NCBI GenBank assembly: GCA_013396915.1
Contig: VWZL01001367.1
Coordinates: forward strand, 744,001 to 808,000
Length of the DNA: 64,000 bases
DNA from: Stercorarius parasiticus
Taxonomy: Eukaryota; Chordata; Aves; Charadriiformes; Stercorariidae
Direction: 5' to 3'
Below are positions 50,758 through 62,995 of the stretch, in pieces. Every line of letters begins with the position of its first letter. Within the stretch, counting starts at the first letter, position 1. A program made the position numbers and the translations under genes. The notes below the pieces were generated by a model. It searched no databases, was not told where the DNA came from, and worked only from the letters and a program-made list of their open reading frames with translations.

Positions 50758-53700
50758 ATGACTCTTTCTTTCTATCAAAGAAATAAGAATGTTCTGTACT
50801 GTCCAAAGGAATTCTGCTCAGTAGGTTGGGAAAAAAAAGCCCTGTGTGAATGAGTAGGAATTCTAAGGCAAAATCTTTGTGACTGTAAGGTTTCAGTTCA
50901 ACATTTCAAACTTCAATAAGACTTTATGACATCTGTATCTTAAAGCTGTATTTTCAGTGAGGTAATTTCTTTCTCTTGGACTTCAGAATTTAAACAAGCA
51001 CAGCAGTAGTCCCATACAGTGTAATGGGAGGACATACAAGTCTACAGCTGGGGCCTAGGAGAGGATCACTGTACTCTACTACCAGACAGAAGTTGCAATA
51101 CATGGACTTTTGGTGTCTTGTGTTGTTATGGAGATAGCACTGGCACGGATCTTAGGTAACGTATTGATGGACATCAACACTGACAGATCCGTGTTTGCAT
51201 ACAAAGGCCACACTGAGCACAAATGAAGGCTGACTCTGTGCCCTTGTACACAGATTGACATAAAGTAATTCAGAGTTTCAAACTTTGGAAGTCGAGGGAC
51301 TGGGCAAAAATCTCTCCTGGCCCATTCTTGTCCCATCTAATATTTTTCCACCATGCTTAAAAGTTCCCAGGAGAAAAAAAAACTAAAAGTATGTATTTTT
51401 TTTACGTATACAAAAAAGACGTTTCCTTTCTCCAGAAAGAGATCTGCTTCTCCACTTCTGAAAAATCTATTTCATTATTCTCCCAAGATTGCCTTCAATA
51501 CCCCACTGTAGCAGGATAAATTTACCTTCCTAATCTAACTGGTTTTATATTTCTTTTATTATAATGCTTTTTCTTTTTAAATATCAAGTTAATGAACTTG
51601 TGAATAAGCCTTGCCATCTCTGTTTCATGAACGTAAAGAACATCCTCAAGTCACTTATGTTTCAGTTTCCTGTTCTCTTGACTAGGTAACTTTGAACATG
51701 CCAGAGCAACCTTCTGCCTTCAGAAATACATTTGTTTTCTGCATTCTTCCAGGATTGCTAACATCACTTACAATAAGTAATGCTATTCTTAATACTTCGA
51801 GAGGTACTAATTTTTTGCATATGGATGATATGGAATTTAAGACATAGGTTACACTGGAATCATATTGCTAATGGAAAGTTAGTCTTAAGTAGTCATCCTG
51901 TATTCCATCTTCCTCCCATCTCATATACATGTTATATGAAAAATATTGTCAGCCTAATTTCTGAATAATAAACACGCTGATTTCTTCTGTTAATCATCTT
52001 GATGGAATTTATTCACAAAAATGCTACTTTCCTTAGAATGAGTGAAGTGCTTTTTATTTTTAATAGATTAAATTATTGGAGCGAAATAATGTGAATCAAA
52101 GCAAATAAACTACTACACTTTAATGCATGTTTACAGGTTAATGTACATGTTTAATGCAACATATTTGGAAAAATGTTCACATCATTTATGCTCTGTACAT
52201 AGAGGCTCACAAAATCTTTAGTCGACCTTCCAAGTCTAATTAAAGATCTATTTTTTACAGACAACTCCTGGTCAGAGAGATTGCTGAATCCACATTCGGG
52301 TCAGAGTTTTGCTTTTGTGTTATTTATAATCTAGATTGATATGTGGCTGTGGGGAAAATATAGATACTTAATAGTTTTTCATAAGTGAAGTGCTATTGAC
52401 CATTACAGAGCCCAGAGCACATGACGTCAGGACTTTTCATTGCATATATTTTCATCAAAGCACAACAACCTAATGACTGTTCACTGAAAGTTACTTGGGT
52501 TTACCACCTCTTCATATTCTGCCCACATCCCTTCCTTCTTTGACTAAAGCAGATTTATAGAGGAACATAAAAGTATGGGCTTGACTTTAAAGAAGATAAT
52601 GCCATTGTTGTGGAAAACATGCTGGGATGATATTTAGTTTCTGTGTTTGTCCACTTGTTTAGGTTAAATCTAGTGCATTTGTAGGAGCAGACTTTGAAAA
52701 CAGGATTATCTGAGTACCTTTCTTTACATCCACAATACTTTCTCTACAACCCGTGTCGCATCAGAGGTGTGCCTCAGTGGACCTAATTCATCAAATAGAT
52801 TTTAAAATCCAATCAAGTGAAACTAAGCAGTCTTGCTCCTGAGGGACATATCGTAGTAAATGAAACACTTAACAATGAAAAAAAGAGATAATAGCAGTCA
52901 CAGGACTGTATTATTCTTACACACATATGTATATAACATACAGAAAGAAAATGCCTTGTGTAGTATGAGTAGTAAATTACATCATCAATAGATTAGCTAA
53001 ACTGACTGATAAAACAATGTTACCTGAAATGCTGTCAATTCAGAAATGACAAAAAAAGAATATCTTTTAGGTGGAAAGAAAATGTGTTTCTAAACACGTA
53101 TTTCAGCCTTCAAAATGTACTTCTGCTATTGTGATGTAGGAAAAAAATAGTAAGTCTGTATAATAGAAAAAGTAGATGGGGTAGCAAGTTGTAAAAATGA
53201 TACTGAAAATATTGTCTTAAAAAGTAGTATCCTTTGTTCTCTTCCATGGTGTCATGGTATAATTATATAATTGCTTAATATTTAGCTTTAATATATAGTA
53301 ATGTATTAATGTCAGTATCTTACAGCATAGTGGAAAGAAGAATATTAATTTCAGGATAAATGTAGTTTCAGAAATTGCTAACATTTGGAAAAAAACTATT
53401 TGACACTTGAACCTCTGGGTCAGTTTTACAATTTCTATGAGGTGCCCAGAGCTGATATGCAGTTTATTAAAATATATTTGCTAACATGAAACAAAGATTT
53501 AAAAAAAAATCTGCAGAAATCATAAATGAATTAAAACTCAAAATATTCTTCTGCTGCAGAATCCAGGTGGCTAACATGTAAATTACCTGCTTTGAAACAA
53601 AATCAAATATTAACTATCTACAATTTGCAGGGAAGGATACTATGACCAAGCACCAGGTATATTTTGCAAAAGCAGCCCCTTGACCTTTGGGCTTTTCTGT

Positions 53701-56300
53701 CACTTACCAGATGGGTTGGGATTTAACATTGGCACGATAGCAACGGAACTGCGCCAGTAAGGAATAAAAAGTTATAGTGATTACAGCAAGATATACGTAT
53801 ATTTGACCCAAAATAACAGAATAACCACCTTCAGTATCCAGCAGGAGCACAGGCAGACATATTTTGGTGTTTATTCAGTGGTTTCTCTTTTTATCCTTTT
53901 CTCTAAAGGCTACACAGAACAATCCCACATTTGAAATTAAATGACTGTTTTAATTATGATAGTTTGTTTTACTGATATAGATATACTCTCTCACTTGGCT
54001 GATTTTCTGGAATTTTTCATTCATTATTTTATTACTATTGGTCCCTTAAGATTGTCATACTGAATTTTCCTAGTCTCTGAAGTAATGAATATTGTAATTA
54101 AATCTTGGTAAAGGTAGTTCACAGCCAAATGGTGCTCATTTCTTCCAAGCATCTGGTTGCCAATTCAACTTTTAGTTTGCTGGCTTTGATAATTCTTTGA
54201 CCCTGATCAAAGAACTTTTAATAGAGCTCTTAGTGGCTATTTACATGAGAAGATGAGAAGTGGAGGGAAGCTACAGAAAAAGCCAATCAGGCGCTAAAAT
54301 TCTGATGGCTTTTACCACAGCTTACTCTCCTCTCCTTCAGAATAATCACAAGGATACAGAAGTGAAAACAGGTGGAGTTAACTAAAAAAGTCTGTTCATT
54401 GCCCCAAAGGGACTACAAATTACATTAAAAGTTAGATCCTGTCCTCCTTAATCCCATGGAACTCAGTGGTAGTTTCAAGTAAAGCAGAAGTCAGCCCTAT
54501 CTGGCATATATATTCATGAAGTTAGAATGTGAATACCTAAATTTAGTGAGACCTGGTTAATGCAGATGCCAAGGAACAATTACAGCATGAGAGCTGAACT
54601 GATGCCATGCTGTGATTTTAACTCTTTCAGGTGCCATGCAATCTAATTCACGTTACATTTTGGACAAAACCACATCAGGGCAATAGTAGAAGGAACTAGA
54701 AGGGACACAGATCATTCCGTAACATGGGGGATGCAAGGAGAGGTCTGGTAAGAGCTGCAATGGGGAAAAAGCCGATCTCCAGTCAACCTCAGAGGTAAGA
54801 GAAACATGCCTGTGAGAGCTCTGTTGGAGGCTGGCATAGAGAACGACTGACTTAAACAGAGAACATGTCTAGAAGATTTTGAGATGAATGAATGAAGACA
54901 GAAGCTGTACGGAAGGAGGATATAAGGGGATTCATAAGAAATGAATGAGCAGAAGATACAGACTTATTATGTTGGGGGACACAGGCTAAGGAGATAAGCC
55001 AGGGTACCTGTCCTCATATCAGGTGTAGTCCTTTCCAGAGCCTGAACAGAGCTCACAGTTTAAGCTTTCTTCTGTCAGAAAAGCTTCATAGAAAACTGGG
55101 TAAAGTGTTCAATACTCCACCCTGTTTATCCAGGAGTTTAATCAGAGGGAAGCAGCATAATCTACTTTTCTAGTGGCAGACAGTTTTGGATCATACTGCA
55201 AAATCAGCACGTGCAGTCTCAGAAAACTGCTGCGACCTGGAGTAGACTGACATTGTAGTAAACAAGTTCAAAAAATGACTGCACCTTGCCCATACCCAAA
55301 GGGACCAGAACAGAGAGGGAGGCAGAATGGGCTCCCACCTCCAAGATGATGTACACAGACCATAATTACCTCCTGGCTGTGCTCTTTGAATTTAGGTAGC
55401 AGGGTACAAGTCAGATATATAGCTCTGGCACCAATACTACCTCACAAATCACAATTTAGGCATATTTGTCTATTCAATTTCAAAATACATACACTTGGGA
55501 ACTTGGAGTAATCTGCAGAAGAACTGAGCACTCGCAGCTTTCAGTAAAGTTAGCGGAAGAACCATTTTGGGGGTGGAGGACAGACTCTAAAAGGGTCTTA
55601 AATGTCTTAAATGTAAGAATCAGCATTATTGGATATTTTTGACTTTATAACTCCTTAATTTATAAGATCTAGATATCAGCTTCTTGAACTAGACAGGGAC
55701 TGGAAAAATGCATCAAAATTAGCAAAAAACTTAATCTTTCTATTGATGAATACCTCAGAAATTAATAATTCTGTCTTGACAGCCAAGTTTGAAATAGCAT
55801 GCAGTAAATAAACTCAGATATACATATAGATCAATAAGATGGAAGGTAATCAGTGTTGTGTTATAAGTGAGCAACCCTTTGGACTAAGTAAAACAGCCAA
55901 CCTAATGAAAAAATATTATGAGATCACAGTCTGACAGGTGAGATTTTTGACTCTCCATAATTGCAAATATTTATTAAAAGGCTAGATAAATATTTTTTAG
56001 GAATACACAGTACAGATGATTTAATTTAATTTTGGGCCCATGGCAGAAATTAGGAGACATCAAGATCTCCCCTAGTCCTACAATTTTGTGGCTCAAGACT
56101 GTATTCCAATGTCTACATACAAGAAGGAAAAAACAAAAATATATGGGCAACCTTTTCCAATCTTTTGCTAACCTCTGGCAGATTGACTTCATTAAGAACT
56201 ATTTATTTAGGTCCCAATTCTATTCTTTAATAGGAAAGCCTCATCATTTGGCAAATACAAACCAGCATGTTGACAGTCATCCTGTGTACGTAGACAGAAA

Positions 56301-56320
56301 GATATATATATAGAGAGAGA
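56301..56320. repeat. (TA)n-(GA)n compound microsatellite
   Basis: Five TA units directly followed by GA units. A (CT)n tract of eight units lies nearby at 56713-56728. Confidence 0.8.
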
Positions 56321-57341
56321 TGGATGTTAAAAAACTCACATTTTCCTCCAAGCAATTTTAAAACTCAAATGCACATTTAGGTAGAATGTCTGCAGTCTTA
56401 ACAATATCAAATATTGTATATGTAAGTATGCACAAATAAAAGCCTCCCAAGTGCAAGTAAAACATTTGCAAAAAATGAGGACCCGTATGTTGCAATAGAC
56501 AACTTTAAATTTTTAGAATAAAACATCGTATGTCAGATAAAAATACTTAAGCTATTAATTTAGTTATTAAGAAGGCCTTTCAAATGACTATAAAAATACC
56601 AACAACATCCTCTTGTTCTCCCAGACTGCACATTAATTTTCTCTTGGTGGTCATTACCTTATTCATGCCTTCCAAAGAACAACATGCTGTTGTGACATTA
56701 CCAATGTAAGGCTTCTCTCTCTCTCTCTAAGGAAAGTGTCTCCAAAAATTAACAATTCAACAGGCTGAACTGTCATATACTGTTTTCTTGCTAAAAGTAT
56801 GTCTATTTCTCTGATCTTATAAACAGCAGAGTACTACAGCAAACTAAAACAATCCTTAGACATTCAACAGAAAACAAGCCATTCCACCCATATGCTCCTC
56901 CCACTGCGGAGAGCACTTGCGGAAACTCAGCCCTAAACCAGCAGAAATATACTTAAAATGTTAAATATGGTTTTCCTGGACAACAAAAGGCTTACAATCC
57001 ACATAGTTTCCCACAAGTAAAGCTACTTCATTATAAAGTTGAAGTGTCTCCTATGCATTGGTGTTTGCAGTGTTGTCAGAAAGGATCTGGTGGGGTTGGT
57101 TTTCGTTGGTTTCAGATTTTTTCTCTTTATTTGAAGAAGCTTTCTGAGGTCCATTTTTAAAGGCGTATAATGGATTACAGTTTGGCAAATACTCCATCTG
57201 AATACAAGTATCACCTATATAGAAACAAAACACCTGGACTTCACTCCTTTTCTCAGCATCAGCTTTGCTATTTTTGTCTTTTTAGACTCCTAAATTGTCT
57301 TCAGAGCAGCGACATTGAGAAATATGAGTTAGATAAACTAT

Positions 57342-57370
57342 GCCCCCCCACCACCCCTCCCCCCAAAAAA
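57342..57370. repeat. C-rich low-complexity tract
   Basis: Runs of four to seven C separated by A or T, ending in a run of A. On the minus strand this is G-rich, with four G-runs of at least three, and could form a G-quadruplex. Confidence 0.7.
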
Positions 57371-60300
57371 GCGCCTTTTGGAGAAGATTTTTAAGTGGGA
57401 GTTTGGGAGTTTTGTAGTTTGAAGAAATTAAGGTGCCAAAGCTGTGGTTTCTGGCCTTCAAGGAGTTCCGGCACTGTCACAATGGGATGCTTGCCACAAG
57501 CCCACACCTACCTATCTAATAGGATTAGCTAAATAGCAAATCAAGCTGTGTGCCTCTGGCATCTGGCACTGTCTTATAATGGCACCGTACCAACACTTCT
57601 ATTATGTTGCATCACAGGCACAAAAAACTACACTACGTATATACGCTATACTCTTTCAATACTTCCAAAGAACACTGTCCACTTACAAGCATGTTTATCC
57701 TTCTAATAACTTCAGTATTTTGGTAAGGACTAAACAATCATTAAATAGCAAACACAGTAACAAACTAAAAGCAGAGCTCTATTGATATAGAAACAACCTA
57801 CATTATTTGAAAAAAACAGATAATTAAAGTAGTATCTTACAGAAAAGAGATCTTAGAGAGAAGCTTGTAGCAGCTTTTGGCACAAATCAGAAATGAACTA
57901 CTGGCGATGAAACACCTGAAAACTTTTTGAAGAGCGATCTTACTGTATGGACAGAATAAAAACAGCACTGTGTAAGATCTTGTTCAGCATTCACAACCAA
58001 TGCATGGAATCATTTCATTTCCCCACTTTACCTATTTGTTTTCCTGAAATTATAAATTACAATTCCCTTTTGTGTACCATGTCCAATCATTTTATATAAA
58101 AGATACCAAGTCACAATAAAGTGAGCAACTATTATCCTCACAATGTTAATATATATCTATGTGCATACAAACAGATCAACTCACCTTGGACTGCTCAGAT
58201 TCATCTGATTTTGGTTGATGACTAGATGTATCATCAATTTCTAAGACATATGTCAAATGGCTGTCATCTTTTTAACTCTTGAGAAAAAAAGTAATCCACT
58301 GTAAGAACCAATAATTTTCAGCCCAGATTCCCTCTGTTTTTCAAAGTCCACGAGGTCTAAGAGGAGTTATCACCCTGATTTTGCATCAGTTCAGTCACAA
58401 CTTTAGGTTGAACAGCCTACCAAGAAATGAGAACAGGAAAATGAAGCTTAGATCCCCGTATTCCATCCATGATTCTCCTCTTGAAAACTTTCCCCTAGAA
58501 CCCAAACAGCAGCTTTCTTGTCTTCTTGACACGAATATGACTGCCTTATATATCATTCATGAATTTCTGTACCACGGGATAAAACACAACTTCCTTTAAT
58601 AGTAAGGGTACAATTAATATGTAACATGAAAACTATGCAGAAATATAGAAGCCAGGCTCACTGTTGACATTTGAGTCAACGCCCAACCGAAACAGCCTTA
58701 GTCCAATTTACAGTGATAAAGTATTTACGTATCACACACACGTATTGCAATGACCTGAAGCAGTTATGTTTTCAAAGAACATTAAGAAGAATATGATCCC
58801 TCCTAGTGCCTCTCTTTTATTACGACTAATGAGAACAAATTCTACCCAATCCTAGACCAAGCGGAAAATTCAGTTAGCTTGACAACAATGATATAATTAC
58901 CAAACCATACAGCTTCCAAAAGCTCACAATCCCTTCCATTCAATAACTATAGGAAATTGTTTTTAGTTCAGTGCATAAGGTGCTCTCAAATAGCATCATA
59001 AGAAACTGACTTCATAAAACAAATAATTAATAGTAAAAATGACCCTCAGAAAAAATCTCTCAGTATATTTCAGCATTTTTCCTAGCTTTCTTGTAATGCT
59101 TATCACAGTCTACCCTTTTGGTTCTGTGGTTTTACCTTAGTAATCAAGGGCAGGGGGGGAGGAAGCATCTTTTACATTCTTTTCTAATTCATACAATATG
59201 AAGTGCTCAGGATGGGTCCTGATGGGTTTTTCTAATATTCTTACACACGGTCTCTCACAAGACTAAACACGAGATGACAGATGGTGGTTTCTCTACCTCA
59301 TCGATAATTAGATTCCACTTCTCTATTCAGGGCTTGAAAATATTTCTTTTCCGCCCCCCTTAATATTTTTGAACAGCAGAATTATTGCAAATAGCAAGGC
59401 AAACACAAAAGTCTGAGCAAGATTTGACTCATTCAAAGTCAAAATAGCAGTAAAAAGGTAATTTGGGAAGAAGTCTATCTGAAAGGAGAGCAGGTTTCTA
59501 GCCCTAGACAAAGTCCCTTGTAGATCAATTTTACCCCAGACAAATATCTCCCAGGTTCTCCAACCACCTGAGGAGTATTTCCAAGGAGCATTCAAAAAGC
59601 AGGAGTTTCTCCATATTTTTTCAAGTTACATTCAAATATCAAGTTTTTTTCCCTAACTGTACAATGTTAGGCTATGCTCCCTTCCTGCCTTCACCAAGAT
59701 TAGGAAACAACACGTAGCTTGGGGAATTGGATGTATCCATTAGACAGCTAATTAGACCTAAAAGGAGAGTGTAAAAAAGAAACTGAATATACAGTTAATT
59801 GAAGTCACTGGGTTTTTGGTGCTGGGACAGATGAACTGCTGGCAGAAGACCATGCTGAGTGAAGCCAAGGCTGAAGGCTTTTGAGGCAGCAATTGTACAC
59901 ACAGAAATTTCTCTTGAACCAGGAAAATGCTGGATTAACTAATTCTATGGGAAACAATGCAACCCATTCCACCCAGTTGAAAAAATAGACAAGGAAGACC
60001 TGAAGTAAAATGATTATTCTCCGTTCCAGTTACTAACTCGTTTCATACCTCAGGATTGCTTAACCAACATATGTTATGATTTTTTATTCTAGATGTCACA
60101 CTGAAGAGCGGCAGAGTTTCTCTCCCTCAAGATCCTCGCAGAAGAAAAAGTGGCAGAATTAGATTTTATTTCCTGTCTTTCTTTTGTTCGGCTTTATTAC
60201 TTAAAAACAAGATGGATTCCAAATTTCATACAGGATTTTTTATTTTTTTGAATAAAAGATGAAGGTTTTTTTTATGAAAACATGTTTCTGAATATGTATT

Positions 60301-61545
60301 GAATTATATCCTCCCACTGAGCAATGGTACGTTAAGACAATGAAGAACAGTTTATAAATTTTCAAGTACAGGAGAAGTGCAGAGAACAAGAGAAAACACA
60401 TAACTTATCAAATTGGAATTTGGCTAGTACACTCAGCCCCAATCCTTCTCAAAAATCTACACGTGGTGGGAAGAAGAGGGCATACTACATCACAAGTGGT
60501 CAATTTTAGCTTGGCAATTCACATAAGTCTAAGTAAACCATACTTCTTTTAAAATTAGTGCTCAAGGCATCCCTATTTTTTAAGATTTAAAGAATGCAGG
60601 ACTATATCTTCTATGAGAGGATTCTTAGTTGGATTTGGAAACCTGCATGTGTAGATATGCATGTAAAATTTTTGAGTTTGTTCTTCCATGGAAACAGTAG
60701 GGAAATTACACTGAGGAATTTGATTTGTTTCCATTTGCTGACAGCCTTTGCAGAGTGAGACAACGCCTTATTCTACGAACTCCATCCTCATTATAATATC
60801 TCACTTGGGAGTCAAATGTTTTAATCATTACAGAGGATGTAACAATTCAAGTGGTCATAATGAGATTAATAAAGCAAGAAGGTCCTTCAGATAGAACCTT
60901 ATGTCACGTTAGGCCTTATTAGAAGTATCTTGCTGCTATATAGCATATTCTGAAGGGACTGTCAATAACTGTCGCATCATTGTTCATTAATTGTGATTCA
61001 CTGCTTTGAGAAATTTATTTTTCATCTAGGAAACCAGAACCCTGGAACTTATTTCATTTAGGATGCTGCAAATTCATACTACCCTACAGCAAATTTCAGG
61101 ATGCCAAAAGTTTATGGAAGTTTCCTCTAATTAAGGTGTTCAGTACTGGGGGGGAATGAAGTTGGCCACTCCTGACCTACCGGCATAACACGCTTTGCTG
61201 ATCTGCAAACAGATAATGTATTCCTTGGCTGACACCGATTCCTGAAGCTACATAATCGGCTTTCTCCTCCGCCAGGAAGAACACTATCCTCACATTAATT
61301 AATCTCTCTAAAAACACTCCTTGCATGCCAGGGCCTCAGTTAGCATATTTCTCGTACAATCACAAGCCTATGAGTGAAAATATTTTTAAGTTTCACTAAA
61401 TTTATAGCTAGCTGGCAATACATTTGTTTGACTTCAACATAGCTGCTAATATTCAAATGGAAACTAAGGGAATCTCTTCACAAACCAAACTCTCTCCTGT
61501 ACCACATTTTCTGACTAAATACATGATAATATTTAACAACTTACC

Positions 61546-62030
61546 TTTGTCCTTAGAGTGGCAGGCGGTGCAGTGGGTCAGGGCCGCAAACACCCGCGCT
61601 GCCAGGGCACGGCAAAGTCCCCTCAGGGGCAGGGAGCACGGCGGGCAAGGCAGGCCCAGAGATGGTGGCCAGCTCCAAATACCAGCCCAGGTCACAAGGC
61701 AGTAGTGAGGGAGATCCAAGGCCAAGATGGGAAATCACTCTGTGGGTCAGGGCTGGGCTGCGGTGAGAGCTGACCAGGTCCATGGAGATGAGATCAAGAT
61801 GGGAAGCCATCCTGGGGCTGGGGTCCGGGCCCTAGGCCTGGCCGAGCTGCACAGCCTGGTGCTGTGGGCGCAGCAGAGGCGGGCTCTGGAGGACCAGGGC
61901 TCAGGGCAGGCAGGGGCTGCAGGCCCAGGGCTCAGCTGAGGGGCTCGGGGCAGGCAGGAGCTGCAGGCCCCAGGTGAGGCTCCTCACTGCCATTATGGCC
62001 TATTAGCACCCTCAGGGCTCTGACGCATGC
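61546..62030. other. GC-rich block, possible exon or promoter-like island
   Basis: Composition switches within about 15 bp from AT-rich to strongly GC-rich at 61,546-61,560, and back near 62,030. At the left edge the minus strand has a consensus donor, AAAG|GTAAGTTG (61545/61544), so the block could end with an exon of a gene running leftwards. On the + strand an AG|GTGAGG donor-like site sits at 61972-61978. Frames are open on both strands, as GC-rich DNA often allows. A minus-strand ATG at 61810 opens an 85-codon frame and a + strand ATG at 61727 a 70-codon frame. Neither resembles a known protein. It could equally be a foreign insert or an unrecognised repeat. Confidence 0.45.
61897..61973. 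repeat. GC-rich tandem duplication, period about 44 bp
   Basis: The word 'gggctc(a/g)gggcaggcagg' followed by '(g/a)gctgcaggccc' occurs at 61897-61928 and again at 61941-61973, with only two or three differences. Confidence 0.8.
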
Positions 62031-62248
62031 ATCCTAGTGACCCATTCTCTTTCATTTTGCAAAAAATAAGGAAGAGAGGGAAGAATTGGGAGAAAACTCT
62101 CACAAAACTATGCAATTTATGAGAAAAGGTGGAAATTTAAATCTCAGTATCATCTCCTTGCTCAAACCCTGCTGTCTAGCAGAGCAGAGCAGAGCATGCT
62201 GTGCTGCCCAGAACAGCTGTCAGGCACAGAGTCACAGGTGAAAGGAAA
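62031..62248. other. AT-richer spacer with (AGCAG)n repeat
   Basis: A short stretch of AT-rich sequence between the GC-rich block and the CR1 element. It holds a small (AGCAG)n microsatellite at 62178-62196. No gene is seen. Confidence 0.6.
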
Positions 62249-62592
62249 GGACATGTCTCATCAATGCTTATAAATACGTAAAGGGTGGGTGTCAGGAGGA
62301 TGGGGCCAGGGTCTTTTCAGTGGTGCCCAGCAACAGGACAAGAGGCAATGGGCACAAACTGCAACACAGGAAGTTACACCTAAACATGAGGAACTTCTTT
62401 ACTTTGAGGATGTCAGAGCACTGGAACAGGCTGCCCAGAGAGGTGGTGGAGTCTCCGTCTCTGGAGACATTCACAGCCCGCCTGGACGCGTTCCTGTGCA
62501 ACCTGCTCTAGGTGACCCTGCTCTGGCAGGGGGGTTGGACTAGATGCTCTCCAGAGGTCCCTTCCAACCTCTACCATTCTGTGATTCTGTGG
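62249..62592 (+). mobile_element. CR1 LINE, 3' end, sense on + strand, comparatively young
   Basis: It follows the CR1 3' consensus closely: 'catcaatgcttataaatac', 'aggatggggccaggg', 'gcaacaggacaagaggcaat', 'aggaacttcttta', then 'ggaacaggctgcccagagag' and 'gtggtggagtctccgtctct'. It ends with 'ggggttggactagatg', 'aggtcccttccaacctct' and 'accattctgtgattctgtg'. The conserved frame is the carboxyl end of CR1 ORF2 ([20 protein letters not shown] is still readable at about 62385-62445). It is 5'-truncated and not capable of transposition. High similarity suggests a later insertion than the copies at 4685, 22815 and 37735. Confidence 0.95.
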
Positions 62593-62867
62593 GATGAGAA
62601 GGGGGCTGGAGCCCAGGGTTCATGAGGGGAGCTGGAGGGTGGTCCCTGTCTCCAAGGGGCAGCCTTTCTCTTGGGCAGGCATCATGGCAGACCGGAGCAA
62701 GCCCCAGGAAAGGGGCCCTCAGCCCCAGCAACCCTCATCCTTCTCCCAACACTTGGGCATATTTCATGCCACAGGCCCCCCATGCCCAAACCTGCCGTAT
62801 TTGGCCACACGCCGAAGTCACAATCGACTTTACAGTGGCCTCCTGATGTCGCCTGTTGCTCGGAACT

Positions 62868-62898
62868 TATAAAAGCAGGGGCCTGTGCAGCTGGCCTA
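62868..62898 (+). promoter_or_regulatory. TATA box and initiator of a putative short gene
   Basis: TATAAAA occurs at 62868-62874 within the context AACTTATAAAAGCAGGGG, a textbook GC-flanked TATA element. Thirty bases downstream of its first T lies CCTACAG (A at 62898), a good initiator match at the expected spacing. The next 600 bp hold an open frame and then a polyadenylation signal, which supports a Pol II start here. No experimental support is available. Confidence 0.5.
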
Positions 62899-62925
62899 CA
62901 GTTTGCCAAGCTTTCTGGCCCTCCT

Positions 62926-62964
62926 ATGCCAAGCATGGCTGGGAAGGAAGAAAAGCTGGACTAG
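62926..62964 (+). CDS. Short upstream ORF (or 5' end of an interrupted frame), 12 codons
   Basis: The first ATG after the predicted start site is at 62926. A second in-frame ATG at 62935 has a strong Kozak context (A at -3, G at +4). The frame reads MPSMAGKEEKLD and stops at TAG (62962-62964). Without that stop, the same frame would remain open to about 63237 and be very acidic (AEEEGASQEQE, then a run of six Glu). So this is either a uORF that dampens translation of the downstream ORF or the head of a real gene broken by a nonsense mutation. Confidence 0.35.
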   Translation: MPSMAGKEEKLD

Positions 62965-62995
62965 CAAGGCGGATGGCTGCCCACCTTGGCGGGGG

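Larger units (their letters stand above)
37916..61545. other. AT-rich non-coding DNA (intron or intergenic)
   Basis: The largest repeat-poor stretch of the window. There is no recognisable coding gene, RNA gene or clear transposon apart from a possible CR1 trace at 48731-48790. Simple repeats are listed separately. Three minus-strand segments between 42351 and 44101 have splice-like borders and matching phases. The 126-130-codon minus-strand frames at 40780-41160 and 47262-47654 are consistent with chance and resemble nothing known to me. Confidence 0.7.

Noticed and set aside
61553..61810. 85-codon minus-strand frame in the GC-rich block
   Set aside because: It stops a few bases before the donor at 61545 and resembles no known protein. 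Retained only as part of the island description.
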